Source: Panorpa germanica (taxonomy: Eukaryota; Arthropoda; Insecta; Mecoptera; Panorpidae). From it: a DNA stretch of 64,000 bases. Location of the stretch: assembly GCA_963678705.1 (NCBI GenBank), contig OY783223.1:682001-746000 (forward strand). The letters run 5' to 3'. The notes beneath the pieces were generated by a model, which saw only the letters and a list, made by a program, of their open reading frames with translations, made no database searches and was not told where the DNA came from. Below, one piece after another: positions 21,252 through 32,182 of this stretch; position 1 is the stretch's first letter, and every line of letters begins with the position of its first letter. The translations under genes were made by a program, and so were the position numbers.

Positions 21252-22056
21252 GGTAATTATTGGATGCGACTATACATTTTTGTTTTTCACTTTGTAAAAA
21301 AACTACTGCATTTTTATATGTTTTATTATGCTTATTTATTCTCAAAACATGTCAAATTCACTGCGTAATAATTATTTTACCACTTTTAATTAATAAATAG
21401 GAGATATTGAGGGTTAAAGTTGAAATTTCAAAATTGAGGTTATGTCACACTGTTATGTGTATCAATTGACAGATATTTTGCTTAATACTGGCTTATTTAG
21501 ATTCAAACCAAATGTTCTATTAAACGTAAATCTCTTTAAATACATATAACTTATATATAATTATTAAATTAGAAACATGTAAAATTAAGTATATAGAATG
21601 AGAAATTTTTATTTGTTATAAGAAAAGGCGGTTTTGGTATAAAAAAAAACAAAACCGCCTTTTCTTATAACAAAAAAAAAATTCTCACTGTAAATACCTA
21701 ATTTTACATCGTAATTATATTTAAATATGTCAATATATTTAAACCTTTTGTTAATTTATTTTATCATATTCTCAAACCCATCACATATATTTTTAATTTT
21801 TTGGAATCTTGGGAAGTAAGTATTACACTGGCCAATACTAATGAAATTATGCGTAAATAAATGTCAAATGTCACATTTTTAGGTCAACTTTAACCCTCAA
21901 TATCTCCTATTTATTAATTAAAAGTGGTAAAATAATTATTACGTAGTGATTTTGACATGTTTTGAAAATACAATAAGCATAATAAAACATATAAAAATGC
22001 AGTAGTTTTTTTACAAAGAGAAAATCAAAAGTGTATAGTCGCATCCAATAATTACC
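21252..22056. mobile_element. Fold-back element, 805 bp, in the ZNF1 leader
   Basis: Both ends carry a long inverted repeat, beginning GGTAATTATTGGATGCGACT on the left; pairing extends about 170 bp to the TTGAGGGTTAAAG / CTTTAACCCTCAA region. It is flanked by an 8-bp duplication AAATATAT (21244-21251 and 22057-22064). ZNF copy 3 shows the unoccupied site once (CGAAATATATACAGCC). At its centre (21620-21675) sits a separate perfect hairpin, TTATAAGAAAAGGCGGTTTT against AAAACCGCCTTTTCTTATAA, with a short A-rich loop. The 8-bp duplication suggests a hAT-type origin, though the ends lack the CAG start. Confidence 0.88.
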
Positions 22057-22155
22057 AAATATATACAGCCATCTCTCGTCATTATGTTCCGTCGAATAAC
22101 TTGTTCTTTATTTTTTATTAATTAGTGGAAATTTCAATATTATTTTACATTGGAA

Positions 22156-25100
22156 ATGGAAAATATATATGATAACATGGAGGCTGCTTCTGAAATAGCG
22201 TCTGACATCCAGGAAGACGATCAACAAGTTTCTGACACATTTTCTGAAAACGAAAACATTGATATGAAAATAGAAACTGAGGAGAGTACTGTAGTGTTCT
22301 CTCATGTGGGTAATATTAAAACAGAAATAAAAGAAGAATCGATTGAACCAGGAAGTGCAAGATATGAATCAATTACTGCCTATATAAAATATGAGGAGCC
22401 AGATTCCTCGAAAGCAATATACTGCGACAACTGCTACACTTCCTGTCAAAACGAGGATACTCTACAGGAACACCTAAATCAATCTGTTAATCCTGGATGC
22501 AAAAAGAAATATACCCGTAATGAAGGCAACCAGAGTGTTGATAAAGATATTGCTGTTTACAATTTACAGGATGCCAGCTCTAGAATTGACGTGCTCCAGC
22601 AACCTGGTGAACTTGTTGATAAAGATCGTCATGTAGACACAAACCCTGATGATAATTGCAGTGATCCTAAACTTGGCGTTAGATCATGTGTTAAATTGAT
22701 TAAAATTGGATCAAGGGGTAACTGCAACTTAGCAATACCATTTTATACCTGTGACGTTTGTCAACAATCTTTTACTATAAAGACAAGTTTAATTAAACAT
22801 GTTAATAGTCATACGGAACGAAGACTCTTTCCATGTGACGTGTGCGACAGGAGTTTTAGTCAAAAGAGTAACTTAACTACACATAAACTAATTCACAGTG
22901 GAACACGTCTGTTTTTATGTGACGTGTGTGACAAGAGTTTTAGTCAAAAGTGTAACTTAACTACACATAAACTAATTCACTGTAGGAAACGCCCGTTTTC
23001 ATGTGACGTGTGTAACAAGAGTTTTAATTATAAGTGTAACTTAACTACACATAAACTAATTCACACTGGAAAACGCCCGTTTTCATGTGACGTGTGTAAC
23101 AAGAGTTTTAATTATAAGTGTAACTTAACTACACATAAACTAATTCACACTGGAAAACGCCCGTTTTCATGTGACGTGTGTAACAAGAGTTTTAATTATA
23201 AGTGTAACTTAACTACACATAAACTAATTCACACTGGAAAACGCCCATTTTCATGTGACGTGTGTATAAGAGTTTTAATTATAAGTGTAACTTAACTACA
23301 CATAAACTAATTCACAGTGGAAAACGTCTGTTTTCATGTGACGTGTGTAAGAGGAGTTTTAGTCGAAAGGGTTACTTAACTACACATAAACTAATTCACA
23401 GTGGAAAACGTCTGTTTTTATGTGACATCTGTGACAAGAGTTTTAGTCAAAAGTGTAACTTAACTACACATAAACTAATTCACTGTGGGAAACGCCCGTT
23501 TTCATGTGACGTGTGTAACAAGAGTTTTAGTCAAAAGTATACCTTAACTACACATAAACTAATTCACAGTGGGAGACGCCCGTTTTCATGTGACGTGTGT
23601 GACAAGCGTTTTAATTGTAAGTCTAACCTAACTAAACATAAACGAATTCACAGTGAGAAACGCCCTTTTTTATGTGACGTGTGTGACAAGAGTTTTAGTC
23701 AAAAGTGTAACTTAACTACACATAAACTAACTCACAGTGGGAAACGCCCGTTTTCATGTGACGTGTGTCACAAGAGTTTTAGTCAAAAGTGTAACTTAAC
23801 TACACATAAACTAATTCACAGTGGGAAACGCCCGTTTTCATGTGACGTGTGTGACAAGAGTTTTAGTCAAAAGTGTAGCTTAACTACACATAAACTAATT
23901 CACAGTGGAAAACGCCCGTTTTCATGTGATGTGTGACAAGAGTTTTAGTCAAAAGTGTAACTTAACTACACATAAACTAATTCACAGTGGGAAACGCCCG
24001 TTTTTATGTGACGTGTGCAACAAGAGTTTTAGTCTTAAGTATACCTTAACTACACATAAACAAATTCACAGTGGGAAACGCCCGTTTTTATGTGACGTGT
24101 GTGACAAGAGTTTTAATTGTAAGTGTAACTTACCTAAACAGAAACTAATTCACAGTGGGAAACGCCCGTTTTCATGTGACGTGTGTGACAAGAGTTTTAT
24201 TTATAAGTGTAACTTAACTACACATAAACTAATTCACAGTAAAAAACGTCTGTTTTTGTGTGACGTGTGTGACAAGAGTTTTAGTCAAAAGGGTAAATTA
24301 ACTAAACATAAACTAATTCACAGTGGAAATCGTCAGTTTTAGTCATACTTAACTACGTGTGTGACAAGAGTTTTCGTCAAAAGGGTAACTTAACTAAACA
24401 TAAACTAATTCACAGTGGAAATCGTCAGTTTTCATGTGACGTGTGTAACAAGCGTTTTAGTCAAAAGTATAACTTAGCTACATATAAACTAATTCACAGT
24501 GGAAAACGCCCGTTTTAGTCATACTTAACTACGTGTGTGACAAGAGTTTTAATTATAAGTATAACTTAACTACACATAAACTAATTCACAGTGGACAACG
24601 CCCGTTTTAGTCATACTTAACTACGTGTGTAACAAGAGTTTTATTTATAAGTGTAACTTATCTACACATAAACTAATTCACAGTGGAAAGCACCCGTTTT
24701 AGTCATACTTAACTACGTGTGTGACAAGAGTTTTAATTATAAGTGTAACTTAACTACAGATAAACTAATTCAAAGTGGAAAACGCCCGTTTTAGTCATAC
24801 TTAACTACGTGTGTGACAAGAGTTTTAGTCAAAAGTATAACTTAACTACACATATACTAAATCACAGTGGAAAACGCCCGTTTTAGTCATACCTAAGTAT
24901 GTGTGTGACAAGAGTTTTAAATATAAGTAAAACTTAACTACACATAAACTAATGCACAGTGGAAAACGCCCGTTTTAGTCATACTTAACTACGTGTGTGA
25001 CAAGAGTTTTAGTCAAAAGTATAACCTAACTACACATATACTAAATCACAGTGGAAAACGCCCGTTTTAGTCATACCTAACTACGTGTGTGAGAAGAGTT

Positions 25101-25606
25101 TTAATTATAAGTGTAACTTAACTACACATAAACTAATTCACAGTGGAAAACGTCCGTTTTAGTCATACCTAACTACGTGTGTAACAAGAGTGTTAGTCAA
25201 AAGTATAACTTAACTAGACATATACTAAATCACAGTGGAAAGCGCCCGTTTTAGTCATACCTAACTACGTGTGTAACAAGAGTTTTAATTATAAGTGTAA
25301 CTTAACTACACATAAAGTAATTCACAGTGGACAACGTCTGTTTTCATGTGCCGTGTGTGACAAGAGTTTTAGTCAAAAGTGTAACTTAACTACACATAAA
25401 CTAATTCACAGTGGAAACCGCCCGTTTTCATGCGACGTGTGTGACAAGAGTTTTAGTCAAAAGTGTAACTTCACTACATATAAACTAATTCACAGTGGAA
25501 AACGCCCGTTTTAGTCATACTTAACTACGTGTGTGACAAGAGTTTTAATTTTAAGTGTAATCTAACTGTACATAAAGAGGTGCATTCAAGAAATAATAGA
25601 CAGTGA
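22156..25606 (+). pseudogene. C2H2 zinc-finger array gene, copy 1 (frameshifted, decayed 3' half)
   Basis: ATG at 22156 opens 380 codons: an acidic N-terminus of about 195 residues, one divergent finger (YTCDVCQQSF) and then 28-residue fingers of the type CDVCNKSFNYKCNLTTH with the linker HSGKRP in place of the common TGEKP. A one-base loss at about 23270 (GTGTATAAGAG for GTGTAACAAGAG) shifts the frame; about eight fingers continue in the new frame to 23936. A two-base loss there restores the original frame for five more fingers, which end at a TAG at 24340. From there to 25606 most repeat units carry stops. Sequence-specific DNA binding in the nucleus is the family role. A protein of about six fingers is the most this copy could give from its own ATG. 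Confidence 0.8.
24513..25340 (+). repeat. 92-bp tandem repeat of frame-breaking finger units
   Basis: The phrase TTTTAGTCATAC occurs at 24513, 24605, 24697, 24789, 24881, 24973, 25065, 25157 and 25249, a strict 92-bp spacing. Each unit is the usual 84-bp finger in which TCATGTGAC has been replaced by TAGTCATACTTAACTAC, adding 8 bp and a stop. One or three such units also occur at the ends of copies 3 and 2. Confidence 0.95.
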
Positions 25607-26388
25607 ACTTATTCAACTTATTTTGTTTTATAGTTATTTGTTTTATCCCAAGTCTCATTACATTGTCAGATATTTTTTATTTTTTTATTTATGGTTTCTC
25701 GAGCTTCCTATAAATGTTAGACTAGATGGAACTTTTGTTTTTATTTGAAAATCTCTAAAATGTAAATACTAATTTTATTTCATAGTTATTTTTAATGGTC
25801 CTATTTTCTTTATGTTGAAATGCGTTGAAAGTTATTTGTTATTTGATCTCTTACATCACCTCTTGGCTCCATGCTCTCTTACGTTTCCGAACTTTTAATT
25901 AGATTTTCTCTAAACTTCCGCCATGGATCGCCTTCTTCCTTCAGCACTCTGTATCACTCTTCCCTGAGCATCGTCGGTCCTTAGAGTACTTTCACAGCGC
26001 CCCCACTTTAGCGCTATAATTAAATAATCCTTCGCTTCCTCCTCCCTGCGTAAAATTATCATTTACCATAATGAAGCACAGTATTGAACAATGTCCACTG
26101 CCCCGCCCCTAAACACCAATCATCACCTCTAGGGTCCATGCTCTGTATCGTTCTCGGATTTTCAATTGTATTCCTCTGCACTTCTGCCACAATGCGCCTA
26201 CTTGCAACACCACAGCCCACCTGAGTATCACCGCTCATTAGGGCACTTTCCTATCGCCCCTGTTTTAGCGCAATCATTAAATAATCTTGCGCTTCCACCC
26301 CCTGTGTACTAATATCTTAACAATTAGTTGTCAAAATTAATACTATACTGGCAACCCACATAATAAATTTCATCCTTTGAAGTACATT
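25607..26388. other. ZNF1 3' flank and partial composite-element repeat
   Basis: 25607-25850 is shared with the 3' flanks of ZNF2 and ZNF3 (TTATTTTGTTTTATAG and TTCCTATAAATGTTAGACT) and is probably 3' UTR and flank. From about 25860 (CATCACCTCTTGGCTCCATG) to 26388 it matches the C-rich part of the composite element at 43513-44040. No gene is seen. Confidence 0.6.
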
Positions 26389-28980
26389 ATTTTTTAATAA
26401 TTATTCGATAAGATAAATGCTTGATTAAATTAATTTTTACTCATTTTAATGTAAACCTACTAAATACTTCAATTCATTTATGTTTTTAAGAAAGCCTAGC
26501 GGTTTGCTCCTAATAATCTCATCCCTAGCCCTAATCCTTCCCGTTGGTGCACTTTCGATTTAATCCCCATACACCGCCGCCCACACTTCCAGCACAAAAG
26601 CACATATTCTGCAACACGGCTACGTCTCAGAGTTATTATAATCTGTGGCTACTACTTCTAACACCACAGCTACTACTTCTACCCTCTCCTCTAATCAGAC
26701 ACTACCAATTCGATATTACAGCAATTCATTTACATAATTAAAACTGCACTGTAATCTTACGTTCTAATTTTCGTATTTACATTTACGATATAATATTAGT
26801 CTCCCCATTAATTATTGCTCCTGAAATAAAATTGTCAAATTTTAGGCATAGCAATCTATTTTGCTCGTAACAATTCTCTCTACCTTTATAACCTTTATCT
26901 ACCTCTACTTTTATAAATGATCGAAATTTTAAAATTAAGCTCTTTGGCAAAGCCTTTATCTAAAAGCCTTTGCCCCCAAAAAATCACGCCGCTACTGAAT
27001 AAAATATGTAATTTTCCAATTATTGGCAAATATAATCATATCGCAAGTTAAAATTGTCTTTATTCTAAATTTCTAGATTTTACGATCTCAACTCCCGCTT
27101 TCACAGAAAATTTAGGTTTCCTTTTTTTTATAAATTATGTCTACAGAGGGCTTACCTGCCAAATTTAAATATTCTAACTCTATTCTTATATTGCCCCAGA
27201 AATTCGTGTCGCTAATGAATTATAAATTTGGTGTTCTAATTATTGGCGATAATGCACAATTAGTGAATCCATACATGTCCCAAGTTAACATTTCCTTTAT
27301 TAAATATTATTAGATTTTAGGATTTCAACTCCCACCGCCACTGGAAATTTGAAGTTTTAAATTTTTTTCCCTTAATTAGGATTACTGCACTTCCACCACC
27401 TTGTGTACCAATCTCTAAACAATTAATTTGCCAAATATATTCTTTTCTGTTAATCGCTCTGCATCGCCACCCACACTTTAAGAACTCTTGCAGAGCAGCT
27501 ACATTCTACCTCCCCTACTTTAAGCGTCAGCCCGACTTAGCGTACTGACCCCCAGCGCCTCTACCCCTCTCGCTGAAGCACTTTCAATTCGATACTACAG
27601 CCATTCATTTACATAATTAATGCTGCACTGTAAACCTACATTCTATTTTTCCTATTTATATTTACGATATAATATTAGTCTCCTCATTTACCCTCGCTAC
27701 TGAAGTAAAATTGTCAAATTTTAGTCATATAAATTTATTTTGTTCGTACCAAATATTCTCACTACCTATTATATATGACCGTTTATAGAGACTCTCTACA
27801 TACTAAATTTCAAAATTGAGCCGTATTGCAAAGCTAGTCTTGCCATCACTTGCCCCAAATTCGCGCCGCTACTGAGGTTAACTTTTTTTCGTAATTATGG
27901 CAAATATGCACATACATAGTTTTCAAATCGCTTACTCTTCTTCCTCTCGCCCGATTTCGTAGCACTTTGCCTACAAACTCACCAAATATCAATCTAAATC
28001 TGCTACTGTATAAAATTGGAATATCTAAAATTGATTATTTATTTAATATTCTACATGCAAAATATCATTGTTGAACCCCTACATTGGTATTATACTCGGT
28101 TTATCACCCCCTGCTCTAATGGTACACATAAGAAAATGTAGTTTCTTTATATTTTCGTTATTAATATGTTAATCTATATCTGCATACTAAATTTCAGCTT
28201 TGTATTTATATTTTGGCATTAGTACCCCCCACATACCTCCGCTACTGAAAAAGTTTGTCAAATATTAGCACAGGGATCTATTTTGTTTGTACCTAAGAAC
28301 ATATATTCTAAACTATAGCCATTCATCTCTATATATTTCATATTTCTGGTTTTTGGCCCTTAGCGCCCGCCGCCTCTGGAAAGTTGCAGTTTTCTATAGT
28401 TTGTCTTTAATGACACTTTATATAGGGCCTACGTTCTACATATCAACTTTCTACCTCTATTGCGACATTGCCCCCAAAAAATCACGCCGCTACTGAATTA
28501 AAATTTTGGTAATCCAATTATTGGCTTACATGCGCAATTAGTGTCTCAATACATAGCCTAAGTTTTATTACTACTTTTTCAATATTTCTGGCTTTTACTG
28601 TCTCAACTCCCGCCGCCACTGGAAATTTGGGGCTGTTTATTTTTTTTCTTTAATGACTGTCTAGAGCGAGCATACTAACATATTAAACATATTAAATTTG
28701 AACGTCCTAACTCTATTCTAACATTGCCCCCGAAAATTCTCGCCGCTACTGATCTCAAATTTCAAATTTCCAACTATTGGCAAATGTGCACGATTATGAT
28801 CTCAATACACATACCAAATTTCAGTTTTCTATCTCTTCTAGTTCGTCAGATATTTGTAAAAGTATTTTTTCGAATTTTGCAGTTTTTCCTGAATAAATTT
28901 TTCCACGGAAATTCAGGGACGTAGAAAGTCTTAGAAATTCGTCCTTTACATAATATCAAAATTTAAAAAACTTTGTAGGC
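26389..28980. repeat. Repeat R, long copy with internal repetition
   Basis: Starts with the R beginning and reaches the R end near 28065, then continues with related material. A diverged module recurs with the core CGCCGCTACTGA at about 26982, 27861, 28482 and 28740, with weaker forms near 27200 and 28240. It is often preceded by ATTGCCCCC and followed by AATTATTGGCAAAT. This looks like an old tandem expansion inside R. No coding potential seen. Confidence 0.6.
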
Positions 28981-29086
28981 GCCGTTTAGAAGATACCATA
29001 TACGATTTTGTTACCGCATATATATATATATACAGGGTGTCCCAAAACTCAACGATAAGCCGGCACCAGAAGGTGGTGATTAGATA

Positions 29087-30156
29087 GATACTGGTAGTGA
29101 TTTATCAGCAGTGCGCGAAGACTATTTTAAAACATTAAAGAATGTTAAATTATATGACTCTGTTATAACGATACGAGGTTTGTCAAACTCTCGAGTAAAT
29201 TCTCTAGGTAGAATAAAATTGGACATTGAAATTGATTCAGAACATTACGCTAGTTATTTTGAAGTGTTACCATCACAGGCGATGCATATGAACATGGTGA
29301 TAGGTTTGGACATTATAGCTAAAGCTAAAGTAATTATTGATAACACAGGTGTTAAATTTCATAAACTTTATAACGATAAAGATGAAAATGAAAGTGAAGT
29401 TAAACAATTAATGACATTAAAAATAGACTATGGTGATAAAGAAAGTGAACTAGACTTATCTCATATAAACGATAAAAGTGCTGTTAATAAAATACACGAG
29501 TTAGTGGACAATGACAAACCAAAAGAGTATTACAACTCTGAAATTCAAATGACAATTACATTGAAAGATGATACTCCCATATTTTCTAGACCGCTTAAAC
29601 TACCACCTGCAGATCGACTAGATGTTCAAGAGCAGCTGGATGAAGGGTTAGAAAAGGATGTCATACAGGCAGCCCAGGAAATGAACGACCTAGGTTATGT
29701 AATTAAACAAGACACTGTTCGTCCCTCTAGGATAAGGTCAAAGCCGTCAAGCATTTTCCGAAGCCGAAGAAGACAATACAAGCAAAGAAATATGCAGGAA
29801 AGTATATAATAGAAAATGAATTATTATACAGGTTAAAAGACGATCAAAAGCTGTTAGTAGTACCAAGTAACATGCAAGCAGAAATAATACATAAAGCACA
29901 GGACATAGGACATTGTGGCTTGAATAAATGTCAAGAAATAATTAACAGAGAATTTTGGATCAAGGATTTAGCTAAAAAGATTAACAACTGTATAGATAAT
30001 TGCATGGAATGTATACGAGCAACCAGAAAAGTAGGACCATACAAAATAACGAAAATTAAAGGAAATGATCGTTATGACGTGGAGAAAGCAGGAGAGTGTG
30101 AAGGACCAATAAGGACTTCTACATCAGCAGATATGATGAACCCATGGGCAGGATGA
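29087..30156 (+). pseudogene. Ty3/Gypsy retrotransposon pol, internally deleted
   Basis: It opens at the protease active site DTGSDLSAV (29087), directly after a stop codon, so the 5' part (gag, protease start) is gone. After the protease comes the N-terminal edge of reverse transcriptase (RPLKLPPADRLDVQEQLDEG, residues about 165-185). The sequence then jumps to GYVIKQDTVRPSRIRSK, late in the same domain, and stops at 29809; the palm with the catalytic aspartates is missing. After a frame change, integrase Zn-binding residues follow (GHCGLNKCQE, CIDNCMECI), then a second jump to a C-terminal KITKIKGNDRYDV segment. The integrase catalytic core is absent. The order is pol-like and collinear, so this is a deletion derivative. 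Confidence 0.85.
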
Positions 30157-30197
30157 TTGTAGCAACTGAGGACAGTTACTAGTCAGGAGAGGCCGAG

Positions 30198-31021
30198 TGT
30201 GGGATATTTTTTAAGATTAGATATAATTAGTTTTTAAGAAATAATAATTATAAAGAACTCTATAAATTAGGTTAAGAACTTTGCTAGCATGAGGTTGTGT
30301 TTGGGTTGTGAGTGTAAATGTTTTAAATTGTTTTTTAAACCCCGTACTCTCGACAAGAGACGCTAACTAGCTTTGCTTTTAAATTGTTTTGTAAACCCCG
30401 AACTCTTGACACCAGACGCTCGCTGCAACGTGTGACGAGGCATGTTCAACAGGCAAGATATAGTAAGAAAATGGCGAATACAGAGCATACACAGTTTGTA
30501 TGGAGGTCATTTGTGAATTCAGGAATATGGTATTTTAACTAGTTGTTAATATCATTGAGAATTGTAATCAGTATCGCTAGTTGTGATATTTGATATTGTT
30601 ATAGGCGTAAATAGTGGAGTGTTTGCATAAAAGTATAGTGTTAAATGTTAGGTTATTTTTATCATTATAAACGTGTGAATGTACTATTTTTATTGCGCAT
30701 TATTTTGTAATATACAATCATTGTAATAAGGTCTTCAAACCTAAGCATTGTATATAAACAAGTGTTATTATTATTGTGAACTCTCTTTTGATAAATTAAC
30801 TTTATTGTGATGTAATTGTTTTTCTTTGTGGAATAATTAAATGAACTATTATTAAACACAAGTTATGTGTTAACTTTATTTTTAATAAACTATAATGTTA
30901 ATGGGGGCTCAACTTAAGGATTGATATCATTAAACTGCTAAATTGAAACATAAACAAGGATAGGATTATTGTCACCCCACACTTGAGGCGTCAACCAGGA
31001 CTTATTTTTATTTCTACCCCA
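30198..31021 (+). mobile_element. 3' LTR of the Gypsy element
   Basis: Starts TGTGGGATATTTTT right after a purine-rich tract (CAGGAGAGGCCGAG), the position of a polypurine tract, and ends ACCCCACA at 31021, giving TG...CA with the short inverted repeat TGTGGG/CCCACA. The end is fixed by the join: from 31022 the sequence is the interior of MITE-1 (TACATATAGCAGAG). An earlier CCCCACA at 30975-30981 is the alternative end. No matching 5' LTR is in the window. Confidence 0.7.
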
Positions 31022-31263
31022 CATACATATAGCAGAGATTTAGTAACCTTACACAAGGATTGTGATGTCACATGCATTTGGAATGTGTACAACGTTGAAT
31101 CCCTTTAATAATTAAAGAGAGAAAATGACTTTTTTAATTGTTAATATCTCTTAACATATAAGGAGTTATTAAAAAATAATTGAACATTTGAGGTCCTAGT
31201 AACCCACTTTATTAATATATAGTACATTTTTATAAAAATTAAGACATAGGACACATGCCCATT
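31022..31263 (+). mobile_element. MITE-1, right part only
   Basis: Begins inside the family at TACATATAGCAGAGATT and runs to the right terminus, here ACACATGCCCATT. The Gypsy LTR abuts it directly on the left. Confidence 0.8.
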
Positions 31264-32182
31264 CTGATCACAATTGTGAAAATAAAGCGCTTATATTCAT
31301 TAATCTATCTAATCTATCAAAAGTTACCTAGTACGTAAACAATTTTACCTAATATACAACGTTTTCTGATAAATTTTAGTACCTTTTTAAAAAATAAATC
31401 TAACCTTTTGCGTATTAGTATACTTATAAAACTGTTTACGGATTATAAAATTTGAAGAACACATTTTTTAATAATTAAAGGCATGAAATAAGACCTTTTT
31501 GGATTAAATATTAGTAGGTATTGTTGTAAGTAAAATATTATAGGGAATGTTATGCCGGTTTCACACCAGAGAGACAGTTTTGAAAACAGTTTTTATTTAA
31601 GTTTTATTTTAAAACAGTTCTGATTTTCAAAAACAAACTGTTCACATTGAACAGACTGGTTTTGTTTTTAGTGTTTCTGTATGTCTCATAAAAATTATAA
31701 ACATGATAAACAACAACTGACAAGCGCAAATGTTCACAAAAAACAAAACTGCGTGTTCAAACCAAGCAGACTAAAAAACAACAACAAACGTGTTTTCTTT
31801 TAATCTTACCGACTCCAGATAAGAATGTGTTTTGTTTACTAAAACAGCAACAAAAGACAAAATTGTTTTAAGAACTGTCTCTTTGGTGTAAACATTGATG
31901 TTTTTAGCGGGTATCTATATGGTCTTTCAATAATAGCGATCATTTCATATCAATAGAGAAACACAATATTTCTGAGTAAAAGTGGTGATATTTTTATTTT
32001 AATCTAAAGTACAAACTCTGAGGTTAGCAACGAAACACAATATCTGCCAAATGTCAGCGAAATATTGCGTTTTTCTATTGGTTTAAAATAACCGCTCTTG
32101 TTGAAAGTCTTTGTAACATTTTATATCTAGATACAGTTCCAGATACTATTGTATCTATATATTAAATGTATCTTATTTACAG
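31264..32182. other. Duplicated intron sequence ahead of CUB-B, with two MITEs
   Basis: Matches CUB-A intron 5 from about 13134 onward (TCTGATCACAATTGTGAAAAT). It includes the GGTTTCACACC MITE (31557-31894) and the small GGTCTTTCAA MITE (31921-32109). This places the left breakpoint of the copy B duplication inside that intron. No gene of its own. Confidence 0.75.

Noticed and set aside
22860-25560. CRISPR-like regular repeats
   Set aside because: The 84-bp units are contiguous, without spacers, and encode C2H2 fingers. This is a eukaryotic coding repeat.
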